In this document: one piece after another, positions 1-13,239 of the stretch | How positions within the stretch are numbered: the stretch's first letter is position 1 | Layout: the number at the start of each line of letters is the position of its first letter | NCBI GenBank assembly: GCA_011009095.1 | Contig: VTPC01000641.1 | Location: 1 to 64,000, forward strand | Length of the DNA: 64,000 nucleotides | Source: Ignelater luminosus | Lineage: Eukaryota; Arthropoda; Insecta; Coleoptera; Elateridae | Reading direction: 5' to 3' | Position numbers and translations under genes: made by a program | Notes under the pieces: model-generated | The model's database searches: none | Told to the model about the DNA's origin: nothing | What the model saw: only the letters and a program-made list of their open reading frames with translations

Positions 1-3000
1 TTTTTTTGTTCATAAACTTAATACTTACATGTCCCAAGTTAGCCTTTAAAAATCCCAACACTTTTTCCCTCTCATTTTCTAACCAATTTTAATAATCGTT
101 TCCGCCTAAATATAAAACTCGGAAAAAAGCGGTCGGCGATTTATTCTTCATTTATATACCAATCAGTATTAACATCGGATTTTACACCACAAGGGAGACG
201 GAAGAGCCGTGTAGTGGGTACATATTTATTTATGGACTCGTGTAGACGTCCGACTCGAGTGTTAGTTTTTGCAGGTCGGCCACTTCAGAAAAGTGGAAAA
301 TAACCAGGACGCTGTTATTTATCCATCATCTGAAGACGCTATCTTTACGTGTTATTTTTTCCTTCTGTGCTTTGTGAATTCAATTTGATGGCTAGCTGTA
401 AGGGTTGAAGTCGGTTATCATTTTACGCAAAAAATATAGTTATATGGCTACTTTAAGACTTCATAAATCAATTATGAGCTTAGAAAAATTCTTTTTTACT
501 GTAAAAACAAAATTCAAAAAACTAAATGTCAACTACTATACTATTTAATATGTTGATTGTGCACATTACAGACTTTTAGATTTAATTGTTCCCTGGGACA
601 AAATTAGAAATATTTTAAACTATTAATGTCTAATTACAAAAATCACAGCAAACCAGATAACTTTTATTAATAAGAGTTGGGTAAAAATGTACTTAGAATT
701 TGGGCATGATTGTTGAAAATCACATCATCTAATCTAAAGGTGAGTTTGTGTCAAAATGAAGATCAAGTGCTTTGTCAAGATCTTTAGGTCCTGACAAAAT
801 AGTTGAGTGATAGAGACATTCTACATTTCGGTCCCTGAAGTCAGCGAGACCTTTTTTAAAAATGAGGGCTGTCTACTAAAAGGATTGCCACATCCCAAAT
901 ATATTTTATATTTGAAACCTATTCCATTCCACTAAACTAAGAAATTTTGTTACCGAAATACGAATCGGTAAAATAAGACTGTAGGAGAATTTGCATCTTC
1001 CAAAGGTAAATTTATGAGTGTGTAACTGTAAGGTTTTGCTATCTAACGTTGGACAGGTTGGGAAATTTAAAACATCTCTAATAATTGCCTCTTGTCAAAT
1101 TTCATCTCCTTAGTAAATTGCTTCATGTATCTTCCTACGTTTTGAAATAACGCAGTCAGCAAGGACTTTACTCGAAAACGACGCATCCCGTAAAAAAAGC
1201 AAAAGTAACTTTTAGGTAAAGTTGAAGTAGGATTTATAAATGACATAATCATTCATTATTATCGCTTTCTTATGGTAATAACCTGAATATCGGAGAAACT
1301 GCAGTCCTAGATTTAATATTATCTAGAAAAATTTTATTTTCCCTCTCTCTGTCACATACCAATATTTTTATTAGTTACATTCAACTGAACGTACATATGC
1401 AACGGAAATGAATGCAATATAAACTTTTCACAAAAGGACAATAGCAGTTGGAATTTAGTTTTACATTTGCATGCTAAATAATATTTTTTACAAAAAAGAA
1501 ATATTTTGGAAAACACAATACGTATTGCAGCTCCATGTACACTATAATACACAAGAAAAAAAATGAAATAGCAGTACATACAGTACTTTTATATTCAGGA
1601 CACGAGGCTTACAGACAAAACATAGTAAAAAATAGTACAATAAATCAGAATTTAATAGACAATATCGTAGGCCATAATAATAAAGCTAAAAGTGTTTAGT
1701 GGTTCTATTATATGGTAAAATCCGCAATATTTAATCAAACATTCAATTTGAAGATAAAACAAATTTCAATTAATTTTACATAAAGATACGATTTTTACAA
1801 AAAAAAGAATTTCAAATACCTGAAATACCAAATAAATTCTTATCTAGAAGAGAAGTGATTGTTGGTTTCTTAAACATTCTCAAGCAGTTTCATCGCCCTT
1901 CTCCAAACGTCCTTATTAAATTACACATGGATTTTATTCAATATTTTGTTCTATTTAGAATATTATTTTCCTTTTAAAAATTCAATTTCTGAAATTCCAT
2001 TCTACCTAAAAAATCCAATTTAAAGTTAATCTGTACTACATCTTCCTTGTTTTTAATAATTTCAGTCATTTTGTTAGTTCCGTCAACGGATCCTGAAAAT
2101 GTTAAATCTCAAACATTTGAAATAAAAGATCCTTCTATTTGAAGTTTTCAGTTTTGTGGAGCTTTCATAATGTCTGGTTGATTTATGTTACTAATTTAGG
2201 TGCTAGATTAGTTACCTGGGTGAATCCTACAAGGAAAGCAAAAAGAATCTGAATCGTAATCAAATTGATTCATCTGTAGTACTAAAACACTTTGACCAAT
2301 ATCTTTCTTCTTACGTTTGATATTTTTATTGCATTCCTATGTAGGAAAAAAAACTCAGTAGTATTCCATTGTCTCTTCGAAAATATGGAACGAGAGTTTA
2401 GTTGTGTAATCTTAGATTAACAGTAATAACTTGCATCCCACCCCCTTGCATCCTAATGTGGTCTCGTGGTGTTGTTCTTTCAACATCTTTTCTTAGATTC
2501 CTCTATCAGCAAGGAGGCTTTGGTATACTAAATATTATGTCAGCAAGCACTTATTTATATTCTTGGAGAGGCTCTAAGATAAACTCGATAATAACAAATG
2601 AAAAAATGAATTTCTCTTTTGTCAAGAAAAAGCAAGTTACAATATGGTTCTCGAAATTCAATGTTCTTATAGGTTTAAGCCAGATTAGTGACCAACCAGA
2701 ACATGGGATTTCGAGCGACATACCTTCACTTGCTAATTCTTGACAGAAAATGGCTTCAAATGAATCAATACTACTATTCAATGTTGTATCAATTGAATAA
2801 AAAAACATTTGGAATGGACTTTTTGAGAAACCAACATATGGAGTTACTGGTTTCGGAATAGCTCTGACTAAACTAACCTAGAACAAACTTACTATTTTGT
2901 AATTACTGATTTTACATGCACTGATCACAACTGTGACACCAGTTGCAGGTTTAGAACAATAATGATTGACTCGGGTAACTTATTCCTAAGGTAAATAAGT

Positions 3001-4019
3001 TTTTGAGCATCAGTGGAAGAGAAGCAAAAGGTAAAGAACGCACCAACTAAAACCCATCATTAATATTTATTGAACAAACCTATATGGAAAAAATATAAAT
3101 CAATAGTATACAACACATAATGCGTTGTAGGAACAGGTAACAGAAACCTTATCAAAGTAATTCCCTCATTTGCATTTAATTTAGTCACCATATTCTAATA
3201 AGAGCTAACACCAAATCGGTCAGAAATCTGAATAAAGTGGGATTTTACTTCATACTTCCAATATAAAAAGCTCTAAAAGGAAAACACAGGTATTCGTTTA
3301 AAAGGTCCAAATATTGCTAGAGGCACAACACGTCGTCTACGGAACGATTCCGGGCTAATTAACAAAGAAAGTTTACTAAGCACTGAGTTCAAGATGAGAT
3401 TAGAAAACCACCACATTATCTGGGTTAGATATCCAGAGCACATACACTAATACAAAGTGGATACACTAAAAGATTATCCCACCTATTCTGTAAGCATTCT
3501 TTTATTTTTTATGCGACCTTTAAATTTTGTTGCTATGACTATGACCGATCAGAATTTTTATTTTGGTATTTTGAAGGCATGCTAAAATTTAAAAGATCTG
3601 TTAAATATTACAGAATATGGATTTAGAATTGGAAATATTAATACCACCTACGTGTTAGCGCTGCAAATTTAGGTTTGAAGTTCTCGCTCTGGGGTCAAGG
3701 AATGAAGAATTTTGCCCCGACCATAAAAAAATTCAGCGAATTAAAGTAAAATTCACAAAGACTTTTATATACAAAATGTCGTCACTAGCAAATGAAAAAC
3801 CTATCACAGAGTTTTTGAATAGAAAAACCAAAAACAAAATAACTTAAGAAATGAGGAAATTTTTACCTATAATGAGGCTGAAATGTAGCTCTTAAATACT
3901 CCGTGGCGATAGAATTAAATTTAATGTACTGGGTGTACGTTTAGCAAAGGCAATGCTAGAAGATTGTAAACAAATCTTTCCAAGATATGTAAATGTTAAG
4001 TAGTACCCGCAGATAAAGC
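1..4019. other. AT-rich non-coding stretch, no gene seen
   Basis: I see no recognisable protein, RNA gene or paired terminal repeat here. The longest open frames are a 113-codon plus frame at 2402-2743 and an 85-codon minus frame at 2551-2808. They overlap on opposite strands, resemble no family I know and have low-complexity composition, so I treat them as chance frames. A slightly more GC- and CpG-containing patch lies at about 170-420 and could be a conserved non-coding block, but nothing in it identifies a function. Confidence 0.5.
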
Positions 4020-4440
4020 CCTACACGGGCCGAGATTTGCAGGCCCAACCTGGCAGAAAAGAATCCGGTCACTTCTTGATAGGTTTGAAAAGTCCAAGCT
4101 TGAGCGGCCCGACGGGACCAAACGTCCCAATCGCTCCGGCGAGATCGAGCGAACCAAACATTAATTCAATTTTGAGCTTCAGACCGAGCTTGAAAAAGTT
4201 AATAAAAGAAGGGCTGACAATTATATGCACTAAACATTATTAAGGTATGGGGGTATATTGTATGCACTATAAAAATATCAAAATATGCTCAGTGTATGCA
4301 CTAAAGAGTAAAATTAAGTGGAAGATTATTCGACTCGAAGAGTCCGACCGGTTTGATAAGCTCGATAGACCCAATTAACCCCATAGAGGGCCAAAAAATC
4401 AATACATTTTCAAACTGAAGCTCGGCCCGACCCATCCGAA
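4020..4440. repeat. GC-rich GCCCGA-type repeat patch with short inverted ends
   Basis: This block stands out against AT-rich flanks. It is built from variants of gcccgac, gcccaac, gagctt and cgagcg. CGGGCCGAG at 4026-4034 is the exact reverse complement of CTCGGCCCG at 4421-4429, so the patch is bounded by a 9-bp inverted repeat. In the middle the word tatgcacta occurs three times (4224-4232, 4261-4269, 4295-4303). This suggests a small repetitive or mobile unit with inverted ends and a tandem core. A 68-codon frame at 4037-4243 follows the repeats and is unlikely to be a gene. No target duplication was found and the class is unknown. Confidence 0.4.
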
Positions 4441-5045
4441 CCCGAATTTTAGACCATATCACGTAAGAGCCTTCTACCCGCAGGAATCACCGTTTAGAAA
4501 TGACCTGCCCACAAAAGTACACTCTCTGAAGCCTAAGTCAATAAACAAACCAAAACATGTTCATAACGCCAAAAAAAGGCCGTTACAACATACCGTTTGT
4601 TTCTTCTCTGTAGGTACATAGGAATACGACAGGAGATAAACTTCTGTAAATTGTAACTTTTGAAAGTTCAGATTAAATCTTGAACAGGTGTAGTTTAGGG
4701 TTTTGCAATGGAGAAGTTAGGTCCGGTGCGTGTTAAAAAGTCAAATTAATTTGTTAGCTGCCTTTTGGATTTGACCAAATGTAGAATTTATCTAGCTGGA
4801 AGGTCTTGTAATTTTATTCAACGAAAAATCAATGTTGAACAGTGACTCGATGTCATGTTACTTTCAGCATTATTTATTAACACTAGAAAATGTGATTTTG
4901 AGAACGTAACTTTGTAAAAGATGAGTTTTACGATACAGGCGATAATAAACTCGTAAATCGAAAGTTCTGAAGGTTTTATTGTAATTTTATTATAATTATT
5001 CATTAAATTGCTAAACTAGAATATGTTTTTAGTGCACTTTATTTT
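4441..5045. other. Non-coding stretch, nothing identified
   Basis: AT-rich sequence with only a 61-codon minus frame (4818-5003) of no recognisable family. No tRNA-type boxes, paired repeats or splice-like signals stood out. Confidence 0.45.
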
Positions 5046-5962
5046 TTTGGTGCAGAATAGGGTAGTGGTAAGAATAACGACGATAAGAAGATAAACCATA
5101 AGCGACGCGTAAATGGAATTAATTAAAGAAACAAAGAAGTTTACTAAAAAAGATTTATAGGCACAAAACTAAAACATATAAAGAATAAAGCGGTATACAT
5201 AAACGTAAAATTTGATAACAACATCAAAAGAAATATAAGGAAAAATCAAATAGGCCATATGAAACTGTATATTAATGGCATGGAATGGAAATGAGATGAA
5301 GAAGAAAATAAACTAGAACATATAAGAAAGAACATACAAAAAGAGTCAAGAAACTAACACAGAAAATAGCAGATGCATGATGATGACTAAAGCAAGGAAG
5401 ATGGACATGAGTAAAGACAAAAAAGAACAAATAATGAAAATACGAAATGACAAAAGACAAAAAAATACTAAGCACAGAAAATATAAAATTATGAGATTGG
5501 GCATATGGAACGTAAGAAATACAAATGGAAAGGAAACGAAAGTTATAGAAAGATAGAAATATTTAAGATTATAGAAAGAGGTAATATTACACCCGAAATA
5601 GACAAATAGTCATAGTATCAAACGAAAAGTCATAACTCACACGATAAACACAAAATATAAATGAGCAAGAAATAGAACAGGTGAATAGTTATAAATACTT
5701 AGCGACGATAATAGAAAGTAATGAAAAAACAGAAAAAGAAATAGACGAAAAAATTGGAAAAGCGAGAAAGATATTTAACACGCCAAAAAATACATTTCTA
5801 GCAAACAAGGAAATGCCCAAAGATATAAAAACAGAGATAGTAAAAAAGGTGACAGCATCGACAATCACCTATAATAGTGTATCATAGACACTATCAGAAA
5901 AGCAGAAAATACAAATAAAAAACGCCATGAAAATGAGGCTAGGTAAGCCCAAATACGTGACT
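5046..5962 (+). pseudogene. Internally deleted LINE (RTE-like): endonuclease start joined to RT C-terminal region
   Basis: A-rich plus-strand leader, then an ATG at 5491 opening 21 codons that read like the start of an apurinic-type LINE endonuclease (IWNVRNTNGKE, compare TWNVR in the family), ended by a stop at 5554. From about 5605 the sequence resumes as the C-terminal part of the same kind of protein: VSNEK, then VNSYKYLATIIES and IDEKIGKARKIF (5681-5887), then LSEKQK and MKMRL to about 5940. The rest of the endonuclease and all catalytic RT motifs, roughly 2 kb in an intact relative, are missing, and several frame changes and stops remain. The 3' tail is also lost. The 47.64-49.68 kb LINE has a comparable C-terminal region, so the two may be related families. 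This is a dead copy, and I am fairly sure of the LINE assignment. Confidence 0.65.
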
Positions 5963-6642
5963 TTCTCAAACTATTTTTTCCATTATGTTTTACTTTACTA
6001 CCCTTTCTCAACAAAATATTGGCCAAAAACTGTAAATAACATCTCCATGAAAGCTATAATCCTGAAAGTTTAGTAATCGAATTAGCCCATGGTTTTTTCA
6101 TTAAAAACAAAGCAAAAGACGCCGATTAGCAGTTTTTCGGCTTGGTATTATTTGCATCAGTTTTGGAAAGTGGTTTTGGCAAATTGGTCATTATTTCCTT
6201 CGAATTTCCTGATGTTACGGTGATTTAACAAAATTATAAAACCAGTTCCCGTTTGATGCACACATTGTTTATCTTGAATCAGCAGCTTTTCTCCTAAATC
6301 GAGTAAATTTCCAATTGCAGCATTCATCTATAATTTCGACTTTTGTGTTTTGTTTTAAGAATGTAATGCATAGGTTGGAGATAGCTTTTCATCACACTTC
6401 ACAGAAAGCAAATTCTGAAATAGGTAAGTTTTGACAGTTTGAAAGATTTAGAGAAGTAACGGTTTGTTTCTTATAGTCCTTACTTACAAATGGTTGAAAC
6501 TTCACCAACGGATTTTGGATAAAAAATATCACAATCATTTTTGTAAAAATGAAGTACTTAAAAAGTACTGACTATGTTATTGCAGTCAGCAATAAAAAAA
6601 TATTTGAATAGTCAAAAATATGTCTGGTAGTATCCAGCAAAA
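5963..6642. other. Non-coding stretch, nothing identified
   Basis: AT-rich sequence between two decayed elements. There is no open frame of note, no paired repeat and no RNA gene signal. Confidence 0.45.
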
Positions 6643-8289
6643 TAGGGTAGAAAAATAGAATAGCTTGGAAAAGTTGCAGCTATGGATAATTAGAAAAACT
6701 ACAATTGCAGATTATTCTCTTTTGCTTCATGGCCACATACCGCTTGCAAAGCTTCTGTCACTAGTTTGATATATTTGGCATCATAACTTTTTCTACTATT
6801 TCCCACAATATCTCCACGGATAAAGTAGAAGTGAGCGGTGGTGCTGTCACGAACAAATTTTGCCACTGAATCAACTCGCTATAAATACAAGCATTGCAAT
6901 TGAATGCAGGGATTACAAATTCTCTAATAGTTGGTGTTTTAATTTGGGAACGAGCTTTTATAGTTGACCTACAGTTTAATTCTCTTAAAGTTTTGTTGCT
7001 GTCAGTTAACACACATTACAAAACATTTTTGGGGGACCATAGTATTCATTTCTTTGAAAGTTGCCCTGGTTGCTTTTTTACTGGTGCTAATGGACAATTG
7101 CTAGTTGAAATGGCTGTCATTATTTGATATACATATTTTTGATCGGTGTTTAGAATGATTTCGGTAGTAATGTTTGGTAATTCTGTTAAGATGGGACGAA
7201 AATTTTTCACAATTTAGTAGATCTTTGTCTATTGGACCAGAAAAACATCGAAATCCTGAAGTTGAACCATTGCAAATTTCTTTTCAACTCTATCTTTAAA
7301 CGGCGAATCACTTCACCTTTCCACCCAATATTCACTACTGTTCCATCACAGCCGACAGCTAACAACGCTGAAATATCGTTTATTTCCTTTAATTATTTCA
7401 AAAAACTTTGTTTTGTATTGTTAGCCCTTGTTCCACAAGTTACGTAACTAATATAACTATCACCAAGTTCTTTAAGAAGAATGTAGTGATCTTCCATCTA
7501 GTTTTATCCCTTTTACCATCAAAGTACAACACTACCAATTGTTCCTTTTCATTGTTGTTTTAAAGAGATTGTCTCATTTGGGTCCTTGCCCGTCGAATTT
7601 TAGAAAGGTCCACAATAAAACTTGGATCTTCTTCGCTTATGATCCCAACGTCTCTCAAAACTGCAGAAGCAATTACGGCAGCTGATCTGTCAGAAACTGA
7701 GAAAAGTTTAATTCGCATCTGTTTCTGTTTCTAACTCTTCTATATCGTCATTGTCTTATTGTTTGTTGAAATTATAAAAGACGAGTCTGTTTGGACTGAC
7801 TTGGATTTTTCATAATCCGTATCTGAAACATCGATAAGCAAACATTATTGCCGATTGTCGCCTTTGTAAATTTCAACAGTTTCCTCTGCGTTTCAAGAAA
7901 GTTTTTCTTTAGATGCCCTCTTTTGGCACTTCAGTATTTTTAATGACCGCAGTTTATCGATGGAACCGATTATCATTTTTCCGACAGTTCTTTGGTCAGT
8001 TAAAGAGTCTTTTTCTAATTTGAGGACTAGACGATTTTTTCAATAGATTCTTAATTTCCTTGACGCCCTTTGAATGGTTTTAACAGATTTCTATATTTTT
8101 CATGATATGAAATTAGCATCTGCAAGACCCCTTTATGAATTACTGTCGGTTACTTTCGAGCCCTTGGGGCACCTCGAGATGACAGTTTTTTTAAGGGATA
8201 TTTTGCACAATTTATCTCGAGTTATTAATGCAACTTTTGCGCGGTATTCCATTACAATTATTTAAAATTCGATTTTTTGCTCCACCCTA
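6643..8289 (-). mobile_element. Decayed DNA-transposon-like unit with TAGGGTRGAG inverted ends
   Basis: The left end reads TAGGGTAGAAAAATAGAAT from 6643. The right end, read on the minus strand from 8289, is TAGGGTGGAGCAAAAAATCG. These are degenerate inverted repeats enclosing about 1.65 kb. The interior encodes, on the minus strand, pieces of one protein in a consistent order (see the pseudogene entry), so ends and coding direction agree. TA flanks or begins both ends, so a TA target duplication is possible but not certain. I recall this end sequence and protein as a recurrent invertebrate repeat, but I cannot assign the superfamily. Confidence 0.5.
6750..8260 (-). pseudogene. Broken transposase-like protein of an invertebrate repeat family
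   Basis: Reading the minus strand from about 8260 down, the order is: a start-like MEYRAKVALITRDKL; LEKDSLTDQRTVGKMI then KLRSLKILKCQKRAS (about 8030-7890); SDRSAAVIASAVLRDVGII followed by DLSKIRRARTQMRQ (about 7720-7570); VVLYFDGKRDKTRW; a cysteine-aspartate block; SGFRCFSGPIDKDLLNC (about 7240); and finally the 83-codon frame 7012-6761 containing MLTDSNKTLRELNCRS and FVIPAFNCNA. These blocks match, from memory, a widespread uncharacterised invertebrate protein with blocks like SDRATALLASAVLQD, LYFDGRKD, SGPKSFSGPIG and ERKHIRELG. Several stops and frame changes separate the blocks, so no functional protein is made. Function as a transposase is inferred from the flanking inverted ends, not from a recognised catalytic triad. 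Confidence 0.5.
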
Positions 8290-11200
8290 ATGTTTGGTAT
8301 GTGGAAAGGAAACGTAATCATTCTCGACAAGTTCCTTCAATAATCTGTTTTGATATTTGTACAAATACTGAAAAATCGTTGAAACACCTTATAATATCTT
8401 GCCAGGGTAGTAATATCATATTACGTAAATTGGATTGAATAATCGTTTGAATTTATCTACTCGATTACTTTTAACAGTCAGCCGTTATATGAACACAATC
8501 TATTTACTAATAAGACTAAATAAAATTGTTTGTATTGACAAATTTTAGAAAAATCAAAAATTTCTCTGTTATTCCTAATGAAACCAGTTAAATAAAATAT
8601 TATCTTAACAAATCGATATGTTGAACTTTATCTAAGTATTATTAGAAACGTTTGTTTATTTACATTCCATTAAAGTAATAACAGTAAAATCATAAAGCGT
8701 GATATACAAAAATGTTCTCGTATATCCGGCTGAATCTCTACAGGATGTTTTTGCGAGAGATTATGGATATCTGCACATTATAATGCAGGATATAACCGTG
8801 TCCATATGAATATAATATTTAAATATCAGGGGGCACTTTAATCGTGCTGTCACATTTAACTTCGTGTTGGACTAAACCTATCTGATGCAAATCCCCTTCG
8901 TATATTGGGGTGAGACCACCCACCCTATGTCATACAACACTGACTCACAGGACGTGGCTGATTCACGGAACGGACAGGATTAAACAATTAATGTGCAGAC
9001 ACTCGTCAAAAATTGTTTGGTGACTAATCACCCTCGTGTGTGTTTGATACATATTATATATTACAATGGTAATATTAAAAAGCCGAAACGATTACTGTCG
9101 CTTAATGAAATACAATAAATTATATAGCCGTCTCACCAATCAAGGTAAAAAGGTGTAATGAAATTCAATTCTCACGAAATTTAACACATTAGGGATAGTT
9201 TTGTGCTGCGTGTTACGGAGGGAAAATATTGTATGTTCCATCAAAGTACAAAGTTGAAAGGGTGTATTTTATTTCCTAATAGTTCTAATTACTTTAAATA
9301 AAGGGAGTTTTAGAGCGCTATAAAGGCAATATGAAACGGAAGTAATAAAACGCACATATAATTAAAGCAATCAATACTCGCTTACCGTTTCAATAAAAAT
9401 ACATATCCTCTCAATTTAAGCGAACAAGGGTTTTTTAACGTAGCAATGTGAAGCGTAAAATAGAATAAAAATTGTTTTAACAAAAACTACAGCTTTAATC
9501 TGACAAATTCGATGCGCGCATTATAAAATCTTCTTTTATTGCAAAAGAAATATTGTCGTTATATTGAAGTGTATAGATATAGGATGTCGATATCGGTAAT
9601 AGACATGATGTATCGGTATTGAGTGAGAGAGGGTTGGTATTCGGACCCTCCTTAGAAAGCAGCAATGTGGATGTGATTGAGTTTAAGGATAGTAGTGAAT
9701 AGCGACCGGAAGCAGTGCTCCGAGTTACCGGAAGTGTGATCGGATTTGTTAAACGGCAGAAGGGATTAGAGCGGATTCTAGGACTGGACCACGCTCCACT
9801 GCTCCAGAACTCAGCTTAGAGCTCTGATGGCCGCGTTCGGATTTAGTTTTATTACTGGAATTTCGATCTTTGAATCCCAGATTCTCTAATACCTCCCAAT
9901 TCCACCAATTGAAGGACTTAAAAACAATTAAGCCAAAAGTTTTAAATCCCTCGAGATGTAATTCTCGCTCGAAAATACCACAGGCAAACTGGCAAAAACA
10001 GCTAGAGATCATATCTAGAGCAAATTGAAATCTAGACGTGCTTGAAATTACCCCTATCGTTAAAACACATCTTAGAAGATCCAAACAAAGCTCTGTTTAC
10101 AAACACGGTAACCAAGACGTGTAATTTCTCTTAATCTTTTAACTCTTGTAATTTTGCACTTAACTTATATGAAAAATGTAGACCTAAATTGTAAGACTGC
10201 TGTATACATGGTATACGAAGGAACTCGTAATTGTTAAATCAATGAAAAGTTCTCACATTACCTGATATTGCTGCTTGGTTTTTATATCATTTAAAAGCAT
10301 GCAGGCTTACGAAACCATAAACCAAAATGTGATTTATTATCACGCAGGTCAATTAAGCGTCCATTAATTGAATTACAAGCATATCGGAACATACAATTTT
10401 TTCTGTGACACCCTTTAAAAATAACATTTAAGTATAGCTGTAAAGCATAACAAGCGCTGTTTCTAATTTGCTTGTTTCTTACAATTGGTCTAATTGGTAA
10501 CACTACTGTAATTATATTTACAATTTTAATTTTTAAAATGTAGTAAAATGTTTAACAAATTCCTAGAAATAGAATTAAGGTATTATTAATAAGTGATATA
10601 ATTAATTAGAAAAATGATGAGAAAACTTAAATGCGGATTAACTGGAAAACAAAGAAACCGCACTGAACTCCATACAAAATCTTTATTTTTATTTTCCAGA
10701 ACTTTTGGTTTTTAATTAGGAATATTCATGCTAGCAAGAGAACAAACACTTATTCAGCCAGCTTTAATTTTCCTCACTAACTTAAAGCAATCTCTGTGAT
10801 CTCTGTAATCCACACCTGTTAAATTACAATCTTGAGCTACCTAACCCTAACAAAGAAAATTACAAATATTAAGTTTAATTGAATTTCTTTAGTAACTGTA
10901 CATACAAATAGAGTGACTTTACTAGTATTCCGCTAGAATTTGCATAAAACAAAGAAAATAAAAGCTTTAAACTTTTGCATTTTTCACAGTCTTCCGTGGT
11001 TAACAGTATATTCTTCATTAATTAATTGTTGATGCAAATTATTAAGTTTTTAGAAATTTTAAACAGGAATGTAGAATTCACATAGCGAACAAAATACCCC
11101 AATTAATTTCCCTGAGATTTAGTTTCTAAATACCTGTTGTTTTACTGTGACGTTGTATTGTCTAAAACTAAAATGGATTAGGAATGTATCCCCTAGCAAA

Positions 11201-12719
11201 GGTGTTGTTAAGTAATTTAAGCTGTTTAAGATTTCTGTACATTCAACTCTACTTATGAACACCCACGTGCTCACTAAAGCAGCACAACTCCTTTAGGAAT
11301 GTACCCATCCATTTGGATACATGATATGTATTTTTGATAAACTACAAAAGGCCTCGTCCTCGATTGATATATGAACAAATATGTTACATTTTCGCAGACG
11401 TCTACATTACACCATCTTTCAAATGGGCTAACAACTTCACAACGCAACTTTTGTTTCTCTCGTTTCTATGCTAGAGAGATTGTTCTTAATGTTTCAATTT
11501 GTTAAAACTAGGCATATCAGTATTTCTCACTCTTACTTTAATGTCACGTTGTCATTCATCTTAATTAGGAATGACTGTTACTCTGTACACGGTTTAGGAA
11601 TATTTTACATGTCTTGACATTTACGTGATTAAGATGTTAAATCTGCTTTTACGTAACTGTAAATCTGGATTTCCTTATTTTTCAATGCTAATCTTGGGCT
11701 TATTTTAGATGACTTTTTCCTCTGTTCCGATATAATAAAGCTACTTAATTATTAGGTAGTTACTGCTATTTGTACTAATCGGTTTTGTAATATAAATTTC
11801 AATTTTATTTGTTTCTTTGTTGTAGGGATATTCTTTTGTTAAATTGGCCAAATTATTATTCAATCATCATCCGCATAAATTTCAAAATCCAATAAGCCTC
11901 CTAAAATTTTCCACATCGGTCTGTTTTCATTTGTCTTGAAGTTAGAAACTGATATCTTTAAATTAAAATCCTTATATAGCAAAATGTAAATAATTTCTTC
12001 CACGCCTTTTAAGCGCTAGATAAAGAACGCCATAAATATCAACCATTATTAATGTTAACTTTGCCTCAACAGACTGCGACAGTTTGCCATTATGCTTTAA
12101 TTAGATGCGCAAAAATGTTACACGCAAGGAATACAACATTAAAAGGTTTTCATTCTTTCAGATAGGCTTGCAGTTTGTCCACAATTACTCTGATAGATGC
12201 ATCAGATGAATAATATTCGGATGGTGACTTTGTAAAGTTTATAGTCTATAGGTACTCTCCATTTTCAAAATTGAATTTTAACCAGACGAATGTCAATTTT
12301 GCAACCGTAGGATTATTAGTTGCAAATCACAATGCTTTTGCAAAAATTTCTCGATAACTTTAAATCGACAGACCTCTATTTTGGATACAGAATGTTAGGT
12401 AATGAAATTTCATACGTCAACAAACCTAACCTAAAATACATAAAAATATATTACCCTAGAAGACAAATACATCTGTATTCGACATCGACGTTCAACTCGT
12501 AATAATTCCAACGCCAGATCTACTATAGACTCAAAGATTTATTCGCCGCAATTTCCTTTATGTCCACATGAGCAAGACAAACAATGCACTTTGTTTCCAT
12601 TGACAAGTAAACTCAATTGTTTTTAAACGTTAAATCACACAAAATATGTGTCTTCAAGTCAAAGCGAGCTTCTCCTCCATGACAAAAAAAATTCTAAAGA
12701 AGTACGCAGGAATCTACTA
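8290..12719. other. Non-coding stretch with one CpG-richer patch
   Basis: No gene is supported. The part at about 8,700-9,250 is less AT-rich than its surroundings, has many CpG and short palindromic words, and looks like a conserved non-coding block or enhancer, but that is only an impression of composition. The longest frame is a 111-codon minus frame at 9749-10084 with no recognisable domain and no convincing splice or start context. Near 12,540-12,700 there is weak similarity to the tandem units found after 13,556, which may be a very diverged outlying unit. Confidence 0.4.
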
Positions 12720-12721
12720 TA

Positions 12722-13020
12722 ATCCAGTAAAATAAGGATTAAACCTCGGAATAAAAGATACAAAGCTGAAAATTTGCATAGTTATAAAGACGAGTTGAAG
12801 AGTCTCATAAGATGTCGTGTCCGCTAATCAAGATATTAAAGGTTGAAGGTCACGAAAATCGGTTTTATGCAAATATTTCGCTTATTATTATCTCAGTTAT
12901 TACCAAACTTGTAGAGTATAACATTCTCTACAAGTTTGGTTCTTTGCATTTTTCTGTATGATTAGTCGTTTTCGAGATAGAGCGCGGAAAGTGGGAAGCG
13001 CGCATCCGTTTATAGGTTAA
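12722..13020 (+). repeat. Left arm of the foldback element
   Basis: 299 bp that pair with 13240-13555 on the opposite strand. Within it 12902-12916 and 12926-12940 form a perfect 15-bp stem (accaaacttgtagag and its complement) around a 9-base loop. That local hairpin is preserved only imperfectly in the right arm. Confidence 0.75.
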
Positions 13021-13239
13021 AGGGCGACCAGAAGAAGAGGACGACAACAAAGATAAGAAATCTTGAGACGCATGCCTACTGGTGATGGTATTCAGAGGTG
13101 AACCGAGTAGTTGTATATTGCATTACATCAGTACAACATGGATTAGGTCTATCGAGAATACCATGTCAAAAAACCCACCTCAAACAATAATATATTTCAT
13201 TATATAATTAATTTCGTATAGTGTACTACTTACATAGCG

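Noticed and set aside
9749-10084. 111-codon minus frame
   Set aside because: No recognisable domain, and no start, splice or neighbour evidence; kept only as a remark in the stretch description.
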